From Leifsonia sp. AK011 (lineage in GTDB: Bacteria; Actinomycetota; Actinomycetes; Actinomycetales; Microbacteriaceae): DNA of 64,000 bases. Both the position numbers and the translations under genes were made by a program. This document shows positions 36,118 to 44,609 of the stretch, piece after piece (position 1 is the stretch's first letter; each line of letters begins with the position of its first letter). The stretch covers positions 2,941,960 through 3,005,959 of the forward strand of contig NZ_JACCCH010000001.1 of assembly GCF_013410945.1 (NCBI RefSeq), read 5' to 3'. The notes under the pieces were generated by a model, which saw nothing but the letters and a program-made list of their open reading frames with translations, did no database searches and was not told the DNA's origin.

Positions 36118-37003
36118 GGCGAAGAGGCGGGAGCGCCGCAGCAGCCCGGATGCGACGGACCAGGTCATCCGGGTCCAGCAGGTCATCCGCCACAACCTCG
36201 AACACGCGCCATCCCTCAGCCTCAACTCTCGTGCGTCGAGTAACGTCCGCCCGCCACTGTCTCTTGTCGCGGTGATAGTCGCCGAGATACTCGATAACGA
36301 GCTTGAGCTCCTCGATGCGCAAGTCTGGTCGAGCGAGGAATCGCCCCCGATTGTCGTAAAGGGGAATGTTGGCGAGGAGAGTGAAGCCCGCTTCCGCGAG
36401 GATCACACGCAGTCGCGACTCCTGCGGTGACTCCGCTCGATCACTGAGCAACTCGAGCGCACGCCACAGCTTGCGAAGTCCGCGTCGGCTCACGCGGTGT
36501 CGCAGCGCAGCCTCTATTCGCTCACGGGAGACTACGACGCGATCGTGGTGGATGAGGAAGTCACCTGCGGCGACCAGATCGCCGAGCGGCAGGTCCCAAA
36601 GATCCAACCATGTCCGCGCGGGCACCGTCAGGCGAACGCCGCGGTACGTCGTCAGTTCTGTGGGGTCCACAGCCAGCTGATGCCCGGCCAGCCCGGCAGC
36701 ATGCGGAGCGCGTTCGGGGCGCGGAACGGACATGTGCACGAATGGACGAGGCCACGGAGGAAGGGGCATCCCCCAGATCAGCGCTGCGGTGTCGTGACTG
36801 ACGAACGCGGTACGTGGCATCCGGGTCTGGAACAGGCGGCAGCGGTCGATCAGATCGGGGTCGCCCACGAACCTGGTCCCCCAGATCGAGCGGTCTAGGT
36901 CTGAGGCGCGAAGGCGCTTTCCAGAGCCGACAACTGCCACACCGTCTCGAACGAGGAAGGGACCTCGCCTCAGCTGTTCGGGGAGCGGCTTCCGCTGGTT
37001 CAT
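36113..37003 (-). CDS. DUF559 / Vsr-like endonuclease-fold protein
   Basis: A 296-residue protein. The first 200 residues are variable, with a possible winged-helix-like start (QLRRGPFLVRDGVAVV). The C-terminal part has RPDLRIEELKLVIEYLGDYH, the D...E-x-K/L-like core seen in DUF559 proteins of the PD-(D/E)xK superfamily, and VEAEGWRVFEV at the end. Such proteins are frequent in actinobacteria and are sometimes paired with AbiEi-type antitoxins; I see no partner here. The ATG at 37003 is favoured over more distal ones because the upstream part falls in a palindromic repeat. Family B repeats stand at both ends, and one supplies its stop codon. Function unknown. Confidence 0.7.
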   Translation of the reverse strand: MNQRKPLPEQLRRGPFLVRDGVAVVGSGKRLRASDLDRSIWGTRFVGDPDLIDRCRLFQTRMPRTAFVSHDTAALIWGMPLPPWPRPFVHMSVPRPERAPHAAGLAGHQLAVDPTELTTYRGVRLTVPARTWLDLWDLPLGDLVAAGDFLIHHDRVVVSRERIEAALRHRVSRRGLRKLWRALELLSDRAESPQESRLRVILAEAGFTLLANIPLYDNRGRFLARPDLRIEELKLVIEYLGDYHRDKRQWRADVTRRTRVEAEGWRVFEVVADDLLDPDDLVRRIRAAAALPPLRP

Positions 37004-37088
37004 GGGATGTAGCATCCGGCACCGCGCGGTCTCTCTGGAGCGAACTCGTGCGTCCCGTGTACTTCCCGGGCTGTGCATAACCTCCGCC

Positions 37089-37164
37089 CACTTCTCGTGA
37101 GTTGCCGACTTCGGCCAGTCGGAAGCGAAGAATACTGGCCGAAGTCGGCAACTCACGAGAAGTG
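37089..37164. repeat. Palindromic repeat family B, copy 2 (perfect 31-bp arms)
   Basis: 31-bp arms (37089-37119 and 37134-37164) are perfect inverted repeats around a 14-base loop, with the core GAGTTGCCGACTTCGGCCAG. It lies 14 bp downstream of the ackA stop on that gene's strand and could also work as a terminator. Confidence 0.95.
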
Positions 37165-37178
37165 AGCGGTGACTACAG

Positions 37179-38279
37179 CTACAGCAGCGCCGCGGCCTGG
37201 CGGGCGATCTCGAGCTCCTCGTTGGTGGGGATGACGAGCGCGGCCACCGGCGACACGTCGGTGCTGATCACGGTTGTGCCGCGCACCGCGTTGCGCGAAG
37301 GGTCGAGGTGGATGCCCGCCCACTCGAATCCCGCGAGCGCCGCAGCGCGTACCGGTGCCGCGTTCTCGCCGACGCCGGCGGTGAAGACGATCGCGTCCGC
37401 TCCCCCGAGTTCGGCCAGGTACGCACCGATGTAGTGGCGAAGGCGGTGGACGTAGACCTCGAACGCGAGTGTCGCCGTGGCATCCCCCGCGTCCACGCCC
37501 GCGAGCACGTCGCGCATGTCTGTCTTGCCCGAGAGTCCGAGCATTCCGCTGCGGCGGTTGAGGAGGGTGTCGAGCTCGGGCAGCGAGAACCCGGCGCGTC
37601 CGAGATGGAAGAGGATGCCGGCATCCACGTCACCCGACCGCGAGCCCATCACGAGCCCCTCGAGCGGGGTGAGGCCCATCGACGTGTCGACCGAGCGGCC
37701 ACCGTCGATCGCGCAGATGGATGCCCCGTTACCGAGATGCAGCACGATGAGCTTGAGGTCCGACAGCGGACGCCCCAGCACCTCCGCCGCACGCCCGGAG
37801 ACGTACTGGTAGGACGTGCCGTGGAAACCGTAGCGCCGCACCCCGTGCGACTCCGCCACGGAGGCGTCGATCGCGTAGGTATATGCCGACGGCGGCATCT
37901 GCGCGTGAAAGGCGGTGTCGAAGACCGCCACGTTCGGCACCCCGGGGAACGCGGCACGGGCGGCGCGGATCCCGGCGAGGTTGGCGGGGTTGTGCAGCGG
38001 CGCGAGAGCGGAGAGGGTCTCGATGGACTCGAGCACCGCGTCATCCACGAGGGTCGCCGCCGAGAAGAGGGAGCCGCCGTGCACGACCCGGTGCCCGATG
38101 ACGTCGGGATGCACGTCGCCGAGTTCCTCGAGGATCGAGCGCATCGCGCCCTCGTGATCGGTGCCGCCCTCACCGATGCGCTCGACGATGCCGCCGGCCT
38201 CGCGGGTTCCAGACTCGACGGAGAGCAGCTCCCACTTGATGGAGGAGGACCCGGAGTTGACGACGAACGCGAGGGTCAT
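37179..38279 (-). CDS. ackA: Acetate kinase
   Basis: The enzyme interconverts acetyl phosphate plus ADP and acetate plus ATP. The 366-residue protein starts FVVNSGSSSIKWEL (the actin-like phosphate loop) and has VFDTAFHAQMP, HLGNGASICAI and FTAGVGENA, all family hallmarks. It is somewhat shorter than the usual 390-400. Its ATG overlaps the pta stop by 4 bp, so the Pta-AckA pathway is made as one unit. A perfect 31-bp palindrome just after the stop may end the transcript. Confidence 0.96.
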   Translation of the reverse strand: MTLAFVVNSGSSSIKWELLSVESGTREAGGIVERIGEGGTDHEGAMRSILEELGDVHPDVIGHRVVHGGSLFSAATLVDDAVLESIETLSALAPLHNPANLAGIRAARAAFPGVPNVAVFDTAFHAQMPPSAYTYAIDASVAESHGVRRYGFHGTSYQYVSGRAAEVLGRPLSDLKLIVLHLGNGASICAIDGGRSVDTSMGLTPLEGLVMGSRSGDVDAGILFHLGRAGFSLPELDTLLNRRSGMLGLSGKTDMRDVLAGVDAGDATATLAFEVYVHRLRHYIGAYLAELGGADAIVFTAGVGENAAPVRAAALAGFEWAGIHLDPSRNAVRGTTVISTDVSPVAALVIPTNEELEIARQAAALL

Positions 38280-40354
38280 GACGCGGCCTGTATCGCCGTG
38301 ATCGCCACCGTGTTCACGATGTCGCGCACCAACGCTCCGCGCGACAGGTCGTTGACCGGCTTGCGCAGGCCCTGCAGCACGGGCCCGATCGCGACCGCGC
38401 CCGACGAGCGCTGCACCGCCTTGTACGTGTTGTTGCCCGTGTTGAGGTCCGGGAAGATGAACACGGTCGCGCGCCCGGCGACCTGCGACTCCGGCAGCTT
38501 GGTGCGGGCGACTGCGGCATCCGCTGCCGCGTCGTACTGGATGGGGCCCTCCACGAGCAGGTCCGGACGCCGCGAGCGCACGAACGCGGTCGCGGCACGC
38601 ACCTTGTCCACGTCCGCGCCGAAGCCGGACTCCCCCGTCGAGTACGAGAGCATCGCGATGCGCGGCTCGATGCCGAACTGCTCGGAGGTTGCGGCAGCGG
38701 AGATCGCGATGTCGGCCAGCTGCTCCGCGGTCGGGTCTGGCACAACGGCGCAGTCGCCGTAGACGAGCACACGATCCTCCAGCGCCATGAAGAACACGCT
38801 CGAGACCACCGACACCCCGTCGACAGTCTTGATGAACTCGAACGCCGGGCGAATCGTGTGCGCCGTCGTGTGCTGGGCGCCGGAGACCATTCCGTCGGCG
38901 AGGCCGAGTTGCACCATCATGGTGCCGAAGTACGAGACATCCGTCACGATGTCGCGGGCGTCCTCGATGGTCACACCCTTGTGGGCGCGCAGCCGCGCGT
39001 ACTCCTGGGCGAAGCGCTCGCGCAGCTCCGGGTCGAAGGGGCTCGTGACAGTCGCGCCCGACAGGTCGACGCCGAGAGCGGATGCCCGCGCCCGCACGTC
39101 CTGCTCATCCCCGAGAATCGTCAGCTCGACAACGCTGCGCGCGAGCAGTGTGCCCGCCGCAAGCAGGATCCTGTCGTCGCTTCCCTCGGGCAGCACGATG
39201 CGCTTCTTCAGCGCCCGGGCACGCTCCAGCAGCGTGTACTCGAACATGAGCGGGGTCACGGCGGTCGAGTGGCCAGCACCGAGCGCCTCGACGAGGTGCG
39301 CGGCATCCACGTGCGTCTCGAACAGGGCGAGCGCCGTGTCGATCTTGCGCTGGGATGTCGCGGTGAGCTGCCCGCGCACCTGCGAGATGCGCTGCGCCGT
39401 CGCCCACGTGCCGAGCTCCGTCGTGATGATCGGAAGTGACTGGTCGAGCCCCTCGATGAGCCGCGTGATCACGGGCGAGAGCTCGAAGCCGCCGTTGAGG
39501 ATGATTCCCGCGAGCGACGGGAAGGTTCCGGATGCATGGGCCGTGAGCGCCGCGATGAGCATCTCGGAACGATCACCGGGGATCACCACCACCCCGCCCT
39601 CCACGAGGCGCGGCAGCACGTTCTCCATCGACATCGCAGCGATCACGACACCGAGGGTCTCGCGGGAGAGGAGTGCGCCGTCGCCCTGGAGGAGCGTGCC
39701 ATCCACTGCGGTGAGGAGCTGCTCGAGCGTTGGAGCGACCAGCAGCGGGTCCTCGGGGATCGCCCAGACGGGCACCTGGGTCGCGGCGGCGACGGTGCTG
39801 ACGATGGGCTCGAGCATCCCCGGGTCGGCGCGGTTGACGACGACGGCGAGGAGCGTCGCGTAGGCGGAGGTGAGCTCGGGGAGGGCGAGTTCGGTGACCT
39901 GGCGGAGGTCGTCCGCGGTGCGCGGGGCGATGCCGTCGGGCTCGCGGCCCGTGAGCACGAGGAGGACGGGGGTGCCGAGGTTGGCCGCGATACGGGCGTT
40001 GTAGGCGAGTTCGGTGGGGGACGCGACATCCGTGAAGTCCGAACCGATCACCACGACGGCGTCGAACCGCCGCTCGACCGCCTTGAAACGATCGACGATC
40101 ATCGAGAGCGCCGAGTCGGGGTCGTCGTGCACCGCCTCGTACGTCGTGCCGATGCAGTCGTCGTAGTCGAGTTCTACGCCGTCGCGCGAGAGCAGCAGGT
40201 CGAGCACGAAGTCGCGCTCGACGGTGGAGCGCGCGATCGGCCGGAAGACGCCGACGCGTTCGCCGCTGCGCAGGAGCGTGTCGAGCACGCCCAGGGCGAC
40301 GGAGGATTTGCCCGAGTGTCCCTCGGCGGACGTGATGTATATGGAACGAGCCAC
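38276..40354 (-). CDS. pta: Phosphate acetyltransferase
   Basis: The enzyme makes acetyl phosphate from acetyl-CoA. The 692-residue long-form protein has an N-terminal P-loop/BioD-like domain (IYITSAEGHSGKSSVALGVL), a central DRTGG domain and a C-terminal catalytic PTA_PTB domain from about residue 370 (RIVLPEGSDDRIL, GMVSGAQHTTAHTIRPAFEF, VFIFPDLNTGNNTYKAVQR). The ATG lies about 190 bp from the SRP RNA gene. It overlaps ackA by 4 bp. Nothing unusual in the protein. Confidence 0.96.
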   Translation of the reverse strand: MARSIYITSAEGHSGKSSVALGVLDTLLRSGERVGVFRPIARSTVERDFVLDLLLSRDGVELDYDDCIGTTYEAVHDDPDSALSMIVDRFKAVERRFDAVVVIGSDFTDVASPTELAYNARIAANLGTPVLLVLTGREPDGIAPRTADDLRQVTELALPELTSAYATLLAVVVNRADPGMLEPIVSTVAAATQVPVWAIPEDPLLVAPTLEQLLTAVDGTLLQGDGALLSRETLGVVIAAMSMENVLPRLVEGGVVVIPGDRSEMLIAALTAHASGTFPSLAGIILNGGFELSPVITRLIEGLDQSLPIITTELGTWATAQRISQVRGQLTATSQRKIDTALALFETHVDAAHLVEALGAGHSTAVTPLMFEYTLLERARALKKRIVLPEGSDDRILLAAGTLLARSVVELTILGDEQDVRARASALGVDLSGATVTSPFDPELRERFAQEYARLRAHKGVTIEDARDIVTDVSYFGTMMVQLGLADGMVSGAQHTTAHTIRPAFEFIKTVDGVSVVSSVFFMALEDRVLVYGDCAVVPDPTAEQLADIAISAAATSEQFGIEPRIAMLSYSTGESGFGADVDKVRAATAFVRSRRPDLLVEGPIQYDAAADAAVARTKLPESQVAGRATVFIFPDLNTGNNTYKAVQRSSGAVAIGPVLQGLRKPVNDLSRGALVRDIVNTVAITAIQAAS

Positions 40355-40407
40355 GGCTCCAGCCTAGGCGGGCGGGCTGAGCGACCGCAGGGCGTAAGTC
40401 CCACCCC

Positions 40408-40467
40408 GCGAGTTGCCGACTTCGGCCAGTGTTTTCTGCCTCGGACTGTCCGAAGTGGGCAACTGAC
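40408..40467. repeat. Palindromic repeat family B, copy 3 (degenerate)
   Basis: GCGAGTTGCCGACTTCGGCC (left) and a right arm ACTGTCCGAAGTGGGCAACT match copies 1 and 2 with two or three mismatches. It lies between pta and ffs. The rest of 40355-40529 shows no gene. Confidence 0.8.
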
Positions 40468-40529
40468 GGATGTTGCGGGGCTGGAGCACCGCGTGTCCGC
40501 AGGGGCGGCGGCGTGCCCGAAAAGAGAAA

Positions 40530-40618
40530 GGACCCCTCGCGCACCCGCCAGAGCCCGGTTACCCTTGCTACGTTTCCGTCCTGGGGGAGTTGGCCTGGAT
40601 GGCGCCACGCGAGGAGCC
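40530..40618 (-). ncRNA. ffs: Signal recognition particle RNA (small type)
   Basis: On the minus strand the sequence contains CTCCCCCAGGACGGAAACG, AGCAAGGGTAACCGGGCTC and TGGCGGGTGCGCGAGGGG, which match actinobacterial 4.5S-type SRP RNA: an asymmetric loop with AGCA and a GGAA tetraloop-like apex. The ends pair (GGCTCCTCGCG with CGCGAGGGGTCC). A CTTTCTCTTTT tract follows the 3' end as a terminator. A promoter with the right spacing predicts a 5' end at 40618. The tRNA-Ser gene diverges from it, a common actinobacterial arrangement. The exact 3' end may differ by a few bases. Confidence 0.88.
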
Positions 40619-40624
40619 ACCTCC

Positions 40625-40653
40625 ATTGTACGGGTATGATTTCTGGAGGTCAT
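40625..40653 (-). promoter_or_regulatory. Promoter of ffs
   Basis: Minus strand: -35 ATGACC (40648-40653) and -10 TACAAT (40625-40630) separated by exactly 17 bp. The predicted start, seven bases downstream, is 40618, which matches the 5' end deduced from the SRP RNA pairing. Confidence 0.75.
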
Positions 40654-40678
40654 TCCCGGCAGCGGGCAGACCGGCTCT

Positions 40679-40766
40679 GGAGAATTCGCCTAGTGGCCTA
40701 TGGCGCACGCTTGGAAAGCGTGTTGGGTGCAAGCCCTCGGGGGTTCGAATCCCCCATTCTCCGCCA
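40679..40766 (+). tRNA. tRNA-Ser (GGA)
   Basis: An 88-nt gene with acceptor stem GGAGAAT/ATTCTCC, anticodon arm ACGCT-TGGAA-AGCGT giving anticodon GGA, a long serine-type variable arm, T-arm GGGGGTTCGAATCCCCC, and an encoded CCA (40764-40766). It reads UCC and UCU codons. Confidence 0.97.
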
Positions 40767-40810
40767 AAGAAATAGTGGGGTGCCGCGATGCGGCACCCCA
40801 CTATTTCTTT
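40766..40810 (+). terminator. Perfect 21-bp terminator hairpin after tRNA-Ser
   Basis: Arms 40766-40786 and 40790-40810 are perfectly complementary around a GAT loop, and the right arm ends CTATTTCTTT. The first base of the left arm is the A of the encoded CCA, so the hairpin begins inside the tRNA end. Confidence 0.92.
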
Positions 40811-41038
40811 GCCGGAACACAGCATGAGAACCCCGAAGGTGGGCCCCGCTGGCGCAGTCCGGGCGATCGCGAGCGATCGACCGGCGGCTCCAGTGGGAGT
40901 CGAATCCCCCCACCCGCGCGACTCCTCCCCCCTCCGCCGCCCAGACCCCTTCCCCACACCCCCGCATTGGGTGCAAACTCCTCACCTTTTAGTGGATATA
41001 TTGAATGCGCTTGCGTCAGCAGCATCTGATTTGGGGGG

Positions 41039-41674
41039 GTGAGGGTGGACAGCACCACGACTCCGGTCGTATCCGTTCGCCCGCGCCGCTCCCTCGGCCG
41101 TGCGTGGCTTGCGGCCGCCATCATCGGCGGCATCCCCCTCTTCGGCGCGATGTACTGGCTGGCATCCCAGGGCGGTGAATGGCGGCAGGTGCTCGTCGTG
41201 CAGATCGTCATGATCGGCGTCGGGGCACTCGTCTGGGTCCGCCACACTGGCGCCTTCGCCCAGGTGACCGAGAGCACGATCACGAAGCAGTCGTTCGTGG
41301 CTGGCTCCGTCGTACAGCGTGAGGATGTCGCATCCGTCGTCATGGTCGAGACCTGGCGCCCCGGCTCCTCGGACTCCCACGCCGAGATGCTCCTCAAGGA
41401 TTCCACCGGCCACACCCTGATGCGCTTCGACGGAACCTTCTGGTCAGCACAGTCGATGGCCACCCTCACGGAGGCGATCGGCGCACCGGTCGTCCACGAG
41501 TCCGCGCCGGTGACGTCCAAGGAGTTCCTGGCGCAGCACCCCGGTGCCGGCTACTGGTACGAGGGCAAGCTGTGGCTCGCCATCGTCGGAATCGTGCTCG
41601 CCTTCGGCGTGGCCTTTCTCGGCATGAGCTGGATCATGCACGCCATCGGTGCGACCAGCATCATGAACTTCTAG
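41039..41674 (+). CDS. Small polytopic membrane protein, unknown function
   Basis: A 211-residue protein with two membrane segments near the N terminus (about 21-42 and 49-67), a soluble middle of about 110 residues and one segment near the C terminus (about 178-200). The middle part (ITKQSFVAGSVVQREDVASV, MLLKDSTGHTLMRFDGTFW) has the alternating pattern of a PH-like bacterial membrane domain, but I do not recognise a named family. The GTG start follows a run of Gs; a second GTG two codons on is possible. It stands alone between tRNA-Ser and a convergent dehydrogenase gene, with 14 bp between the two stops. Confidence 0.72.
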   Translation: MRVDSTTTPVVSVRPRRSLGRAWLAAAIIGGIPLFGAMYWLASQGGEWRQVLVVQIVMIGVGALVWVRHTGAFAQVTESTITKQSFVAGSVVQREDVASVVMVETWRPGSSDSHAEMLLKDSTGHTLMRFDGTFWSAQSMATLTEAIGAPVVHESAPVTSKEFLAQHPGAGYWYEGKLWLAIVGIVLAFGVAFLGMSWIMHAIGATSIMNF

Positions 41675-41688
41675 CGGGCTGTTCTTCG

Positions 41689-42960
41689 CTAGCGCGCGAG
41701 CCTGTCCTCGAGCCCCCACGCCTGCCCGTAGCCACCCTCGGCCACCGACAGCGCCATAAGTTCGAGGAACGGCTTGGCGTCGAACGCCTCGGGCCCGAGC
41801 ACTCCGGTGCCCTTCCACGTGCCGTTGGCCAGCAGCTCGAGCGCGATCACGGGGTTCAGCGCGGTCTGCCAGACGACGCACTGGCTCTCGTACTCCGCCA
41901 TCGTCCACTCGTTGTCGGCGACGTGGTACAGGTACACCTCGCGCGGGTTGCCGTCCGTGCCGATCCCGGTCACCCAGAGACCGGCGCAGGTTTTGCCGGT
42001 CATCCTGGGGCCGAGTGTCGCCGGGTCGGGGAGGCCAGCGGCCACGACATCCCGAGGTGCCACCATGACGGGGCCGTCTGCCGAACGCACACGCAGCGGT
42101 TCTGTCTTGTCGAGGCCGAGCTGGTGGAGCGTCTTGAGGATGCCGATGAACTCGTTGCCGAGCCCGTACTTGAAGGTCACGCGCTTGGCGTCGACCCAGC
42201 GCGGCATGAGCAGCACCTCCTCGTGCTCCACGTTCACGCACTCCACGGCGCCGATGCCCTCGGGAAACTCGAAGACCTCCGGCTCACTGAACGGCGGGGT
42301 CGTGTACCAGCCGCGGTCCTTCTCCCAGATCACGGGCGGGTTGAGGCATTCCTCGATCGTCGTCCAGATGCTGAAGCTCGGGGCGAAGATCTCGTTGCCC
42401 GCCTCGTCGCGAACGACGAGGTTCGCGCCATCCCTCGTACCCAACTCGTCGATCTCGAAGAAGAGGTGATCGGCGGCGTACCGCGCGAACACGTCGCTCA
42501 GTCCCGGCTCCACGCCCATGCCGACGAGGGCGAGCCGACCGGCCTGCTCCCAGTCGGGTGCCTGGGCGAACTGGTCGTCCCCGAGCTTGACGCCCGTCTT
42601 CTCGAGCGGATCGGTCGGATGCGGCTCGCTCAGGCTCATGGCCATGTCGAGGTAGTCGGCGCCCGCCGCCAACGCGCCAGCGAAGATCGTGGGAACGAAC
42701 TTCGGCTCGACGGCGTTCATGACGTGCGTCGCACCGTGTTCCCGCGCGACGGCGGACACGTTCTCCGGGTCGGAGGCATCGATGCGCGCGGCGACGAACC
42801 GCCCGCGCGCCTCTCCCCTGGCTTCGAGCCACGCCACGGTGCGCTCGGCTCGCGCGATGTCGTAGTCGCTCACCACGATCTTCTCGAAGAAGTCACGACG
42901 CGCTGCGATCTTGGCTATGGCGTCGCCCACTCCGCCGGCGCCCACAAGGAGAATCTTCAT
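41689..42960 (-). CDS. Saccharopine dehydrogenase family oxidoreductase
   Basis: A 423-residue NAD(P)-dependent oxidoreductase with a Rossmann start (KILLVGAGGVGDAIAKIA), the VMNAVEPKFVPTIFAGAL and YLDMAMSL segments and GVEPGLSDVFARYAADHLF, which mark the saccharopine dehydrogenase / carboxynorspermidine dehydrogenase superfamily. In actinobacteria such proteins often have no assigned substrate; an amino acid or polyamine imine is likely. It is 53 bp downstream of the ROK regulator gene on the same strand and may be co-transcribed with it. Nothing in the sequence fixes the reaction. Confidence 0.85.
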   Translation of the reverse strand: MKILLVGAGGVGDAIAKIAARRDFFEKIVVSDYDIARAERTVAWLEARGEARGRFVAARIDASDPENVSAVAREHGATHVMNAVEPKFVPTIFAGALAAGADYLDMAMSLSEPHPTDPLEKTGVKLGDDQFAQAPDWEQAGRLALVGMGVEPGLSDVFARYAADHLFFEIDELGTRDGANLVVRDEAGNEIFAPSFSIWTTIEECLNPPVIWEKDRGWYTTPPFSEPEVFEFPEGIGAVECVNVEHEEVLLMPRWVDAKRVTFKYGLGNEFIGILKTLHQLGLDKTEPLRVRSADGPVMVAPRDVVAAGLPDPATLGPRMTGKTCAGLWVTGIGTDGNPREVYLYHVADNEWTMAEYESQCVVWQTALNPVIALELLANGTWKGTGVLGPEAFDAKPFLELMALSVAEGGYGQAWGLEDRLAR

Positions 42961-43013
42961 GACCCAACGCTAGCGGCTGGAGGCCGATCCGTCTCGGGTG
43001 GATTATCGCCGCT

Positions 43014-44315
43014 TCAGGTGGCCAGCGCGCCGCGCTCGACGGGGGTTCGCTCGGCCGATCCGATGAGCGTGGGGTCCGCGAGAAGAGGTGCGAAGGCGAG
43101 CTCCGCCGCACCCACCATGAGGATGCTCGGGCCGAGGGATGCACGCTGCACTTCGACCCCGGCTCCCCCGCCGATCATGGGGCTCTTGTCGACGATCGGT
43201 GCGAACTGCTCAGGAACGACACCGTAGAGCGACCCGAGGAACCCGCCGAGCACGACCCTGCGGGTGTTGAAGACGTTGGCGGCGTTGCGCAGCGCAACAA
43301 TGAGGAAGCGCACCTGGCGCTCCACGAGCTCGCGGAGTTCCGGCGAGGGGCCGGCAACATACGCGGCGTTCAGTGCCTCGTCGAGCCGCTCCGATTCGTT
43401 GTCGTCGAGGCCGAGCGCGTCGAGCAGGGGCCTGCGCGAGACCTCGGTTTCGAGGCATCCCGACGACCCGCAGTGGCACGCGGTGCCGTTGGTGTTGACG
43501 AGGGTGTGGCCGAGTTCGCCCGCGTACCCGTTGGCTCCCGTGAGCAGCACGCCGTCGACGATCACGCCTCCGCCGATTCCGCTCGCGCCGCCGTTGAGGT
43601 AGATCATGTCGTCAACCCCTCGCCCCGCACCGAAGGTGTGCTCGGCGATCGCGCCGCACATGGCGTCGTTGGCGCCGACGACCGGGAAGCCGGTGGCCTC
43701 GGAGAGCTGTTGGGCGAACGGTTCGTCGCGCCACCCTAGGTGGGGCGCGAGTCGCACCATGCCGTCGGATGCACGAACCAAGCCGGGTATCGCAAGGCCG
43801 AGGCCGATCACATGCTGCTCCCCGATCGCCTGCTCGGCCAGGCCGTTGCGGTCTCGGGAGTCCGACATCGTCATGCCGTCGACGACCGCCTTGACGACGT
43901 TGACGACCTCCTGGGGGGATGGCACGCGCACATTGTCGTAGCGGACCCTCCGGATGACCTTGCCACCGAGCCCGACGAGTCCGATCGTGATGGCGTCGAG
44001 TTCAGGGTTGATGGTGATCGCCGCGATGGAAGGGCTCGGGGTGATCACGAGACTCGGGCGACCCACCTGGCTGCTCGCCTCGGGACTGGATTCGACGACG
44101 AGTCCGCGGGCAACCAATTCGGACACGAGGGCCGCGATCGTAGAGCGGTTGAGCCCCAACTCGCGCGTCAGCTGAGCCCGGGAGACAGCACCGGAGGTGT
44201 GAACGAGACCAAGAACCAGGGAGAGATTGGTGCGACGGACGTCGTCGAGATTGTTGCCCTTGAAGGCCTTCGCGCCGCGAATCTGCACGGGTGAGGACAG
44301 TTCGTTGTATGACAC
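43014..44315 (-). CDS. ROK-family transcriptional regulator (1)
   Basis: A 433-residue NagC/Mlc-type repressor. It has an N-terminal winged helix (LVHTSGAVSRAQLTRELGLN, then STIAALVSELVARGLVVE) and a ROK sugar-kinase-like domain with the zinc site CHCGSSGCLE (about 278-287) and NDAMCGAIAEH. The GTG start is preceded by AGAGGAA. It is a paralogue of the ROK protein encoded at 60050-61264, with shared blocks such as GRPS-VITPSPS and TIGLVGLGGKVIR. The two ROK genes lie on either side of the giant ThuA/PQQ gene pair, so one or both probably control it in response to a sugar. The ligand is unknown. Confidence 0.9.
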   Translation of the reverse strand: MSYNELSSPVQIRGAKAFKGNNLDDVRRTNLSLVLGLVHTSGAVSRAQLTRELGLNRSTIAALVSELVARGLVVESSPEASSQVGRPSLVITPSPSIAAITINPELDAITIGLVGLGGKVIRRVRYDNVRVPSPQEVVNVVKAVVDGMTMSDSRDRNGLAEQAIGEQHVIGLGLAIPGLVRASDGMVRLAPHLGWRDEPFAQQLSEATGFPVVGANDAMCGAIAEHTFGAGRGVDDMIYLNGGASGIGGGVIVDGVLLTGANGYAGELGHTLVNTNGTACHCGSSGCLETEVSRRPLLDALGLDDNESERLDEALNAAYVAGPSPELRELVERQVRFLIVALRNAANVFNTRRVVLGGFLGSLYGVVPEQFAPIVDKSPMIGGGAGVEVQRASLGPSILMVGAAELAFAPLLADPTLIGSAERTPVERGALAT

Positions 44316-44609
44316 GACCCGTTCCTCTCGCTCTCAAGCGCCGCGCAAACCGGTTCGATCTTCCTACCGATTGGGTTGGCAAGGTCACGCTTACGCAAGC
44401 GACACCCCGCGGTCGTTGCGAGAGACAACAATACTATCACTCTTGCTTGACGATCCCTGAGTATCGCGCTACGGCGAACCTATCGCACGACACCCCTCTA
44501 CAGGGGTAAATGTGCTGGTTAACCGGCGGATGGCCGCCGCGGTGTCGACCGGTGCTGGGCACCTGCCGACGGCCGCGACGGCCATCACACTATGGGGTTG
44601 TGCTGTTTC
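44316..44609. promoter_or_regulatory. Region between ROK gene and giant gene 1 with palindromes
   Basis: No gene is seen. CGCTT-ACGC-AAGCG (44388-44401) lies 73 bp upstream of the ROK GTG and may be an operator. ACCCC-TCTACA-GGGGT (44492-44507) is a second inverted repeat. The right end is occupied by the 3' hairpin of giant gene 1. Confidence 0.4.
44529..44586 (-). terminator. Long 3' hairpin of giant gene 1
   Basis: GATGGCCGCCGCGG... pairs with ...CCGCGACGGCCATC over about 20 bp with two small irregularities, and the loop holds a perfect GGTGC-TGG-GCACC hairpin. It starts 24 bp after the giant gene stop. An almost identical copy (one base different over the element) follows giant gene 2. 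Confidence 0.8.

Noticed and set aside
40568..40957. Open frames reading GIRTPEGLHPTRFP across the tRNA-Ser gene
   Set aside because: This is the well-known false translation of a serine tRNA and its flanks on the opposite strand; the DNA is explained by tRNA-Ser, its terminator and ffs.
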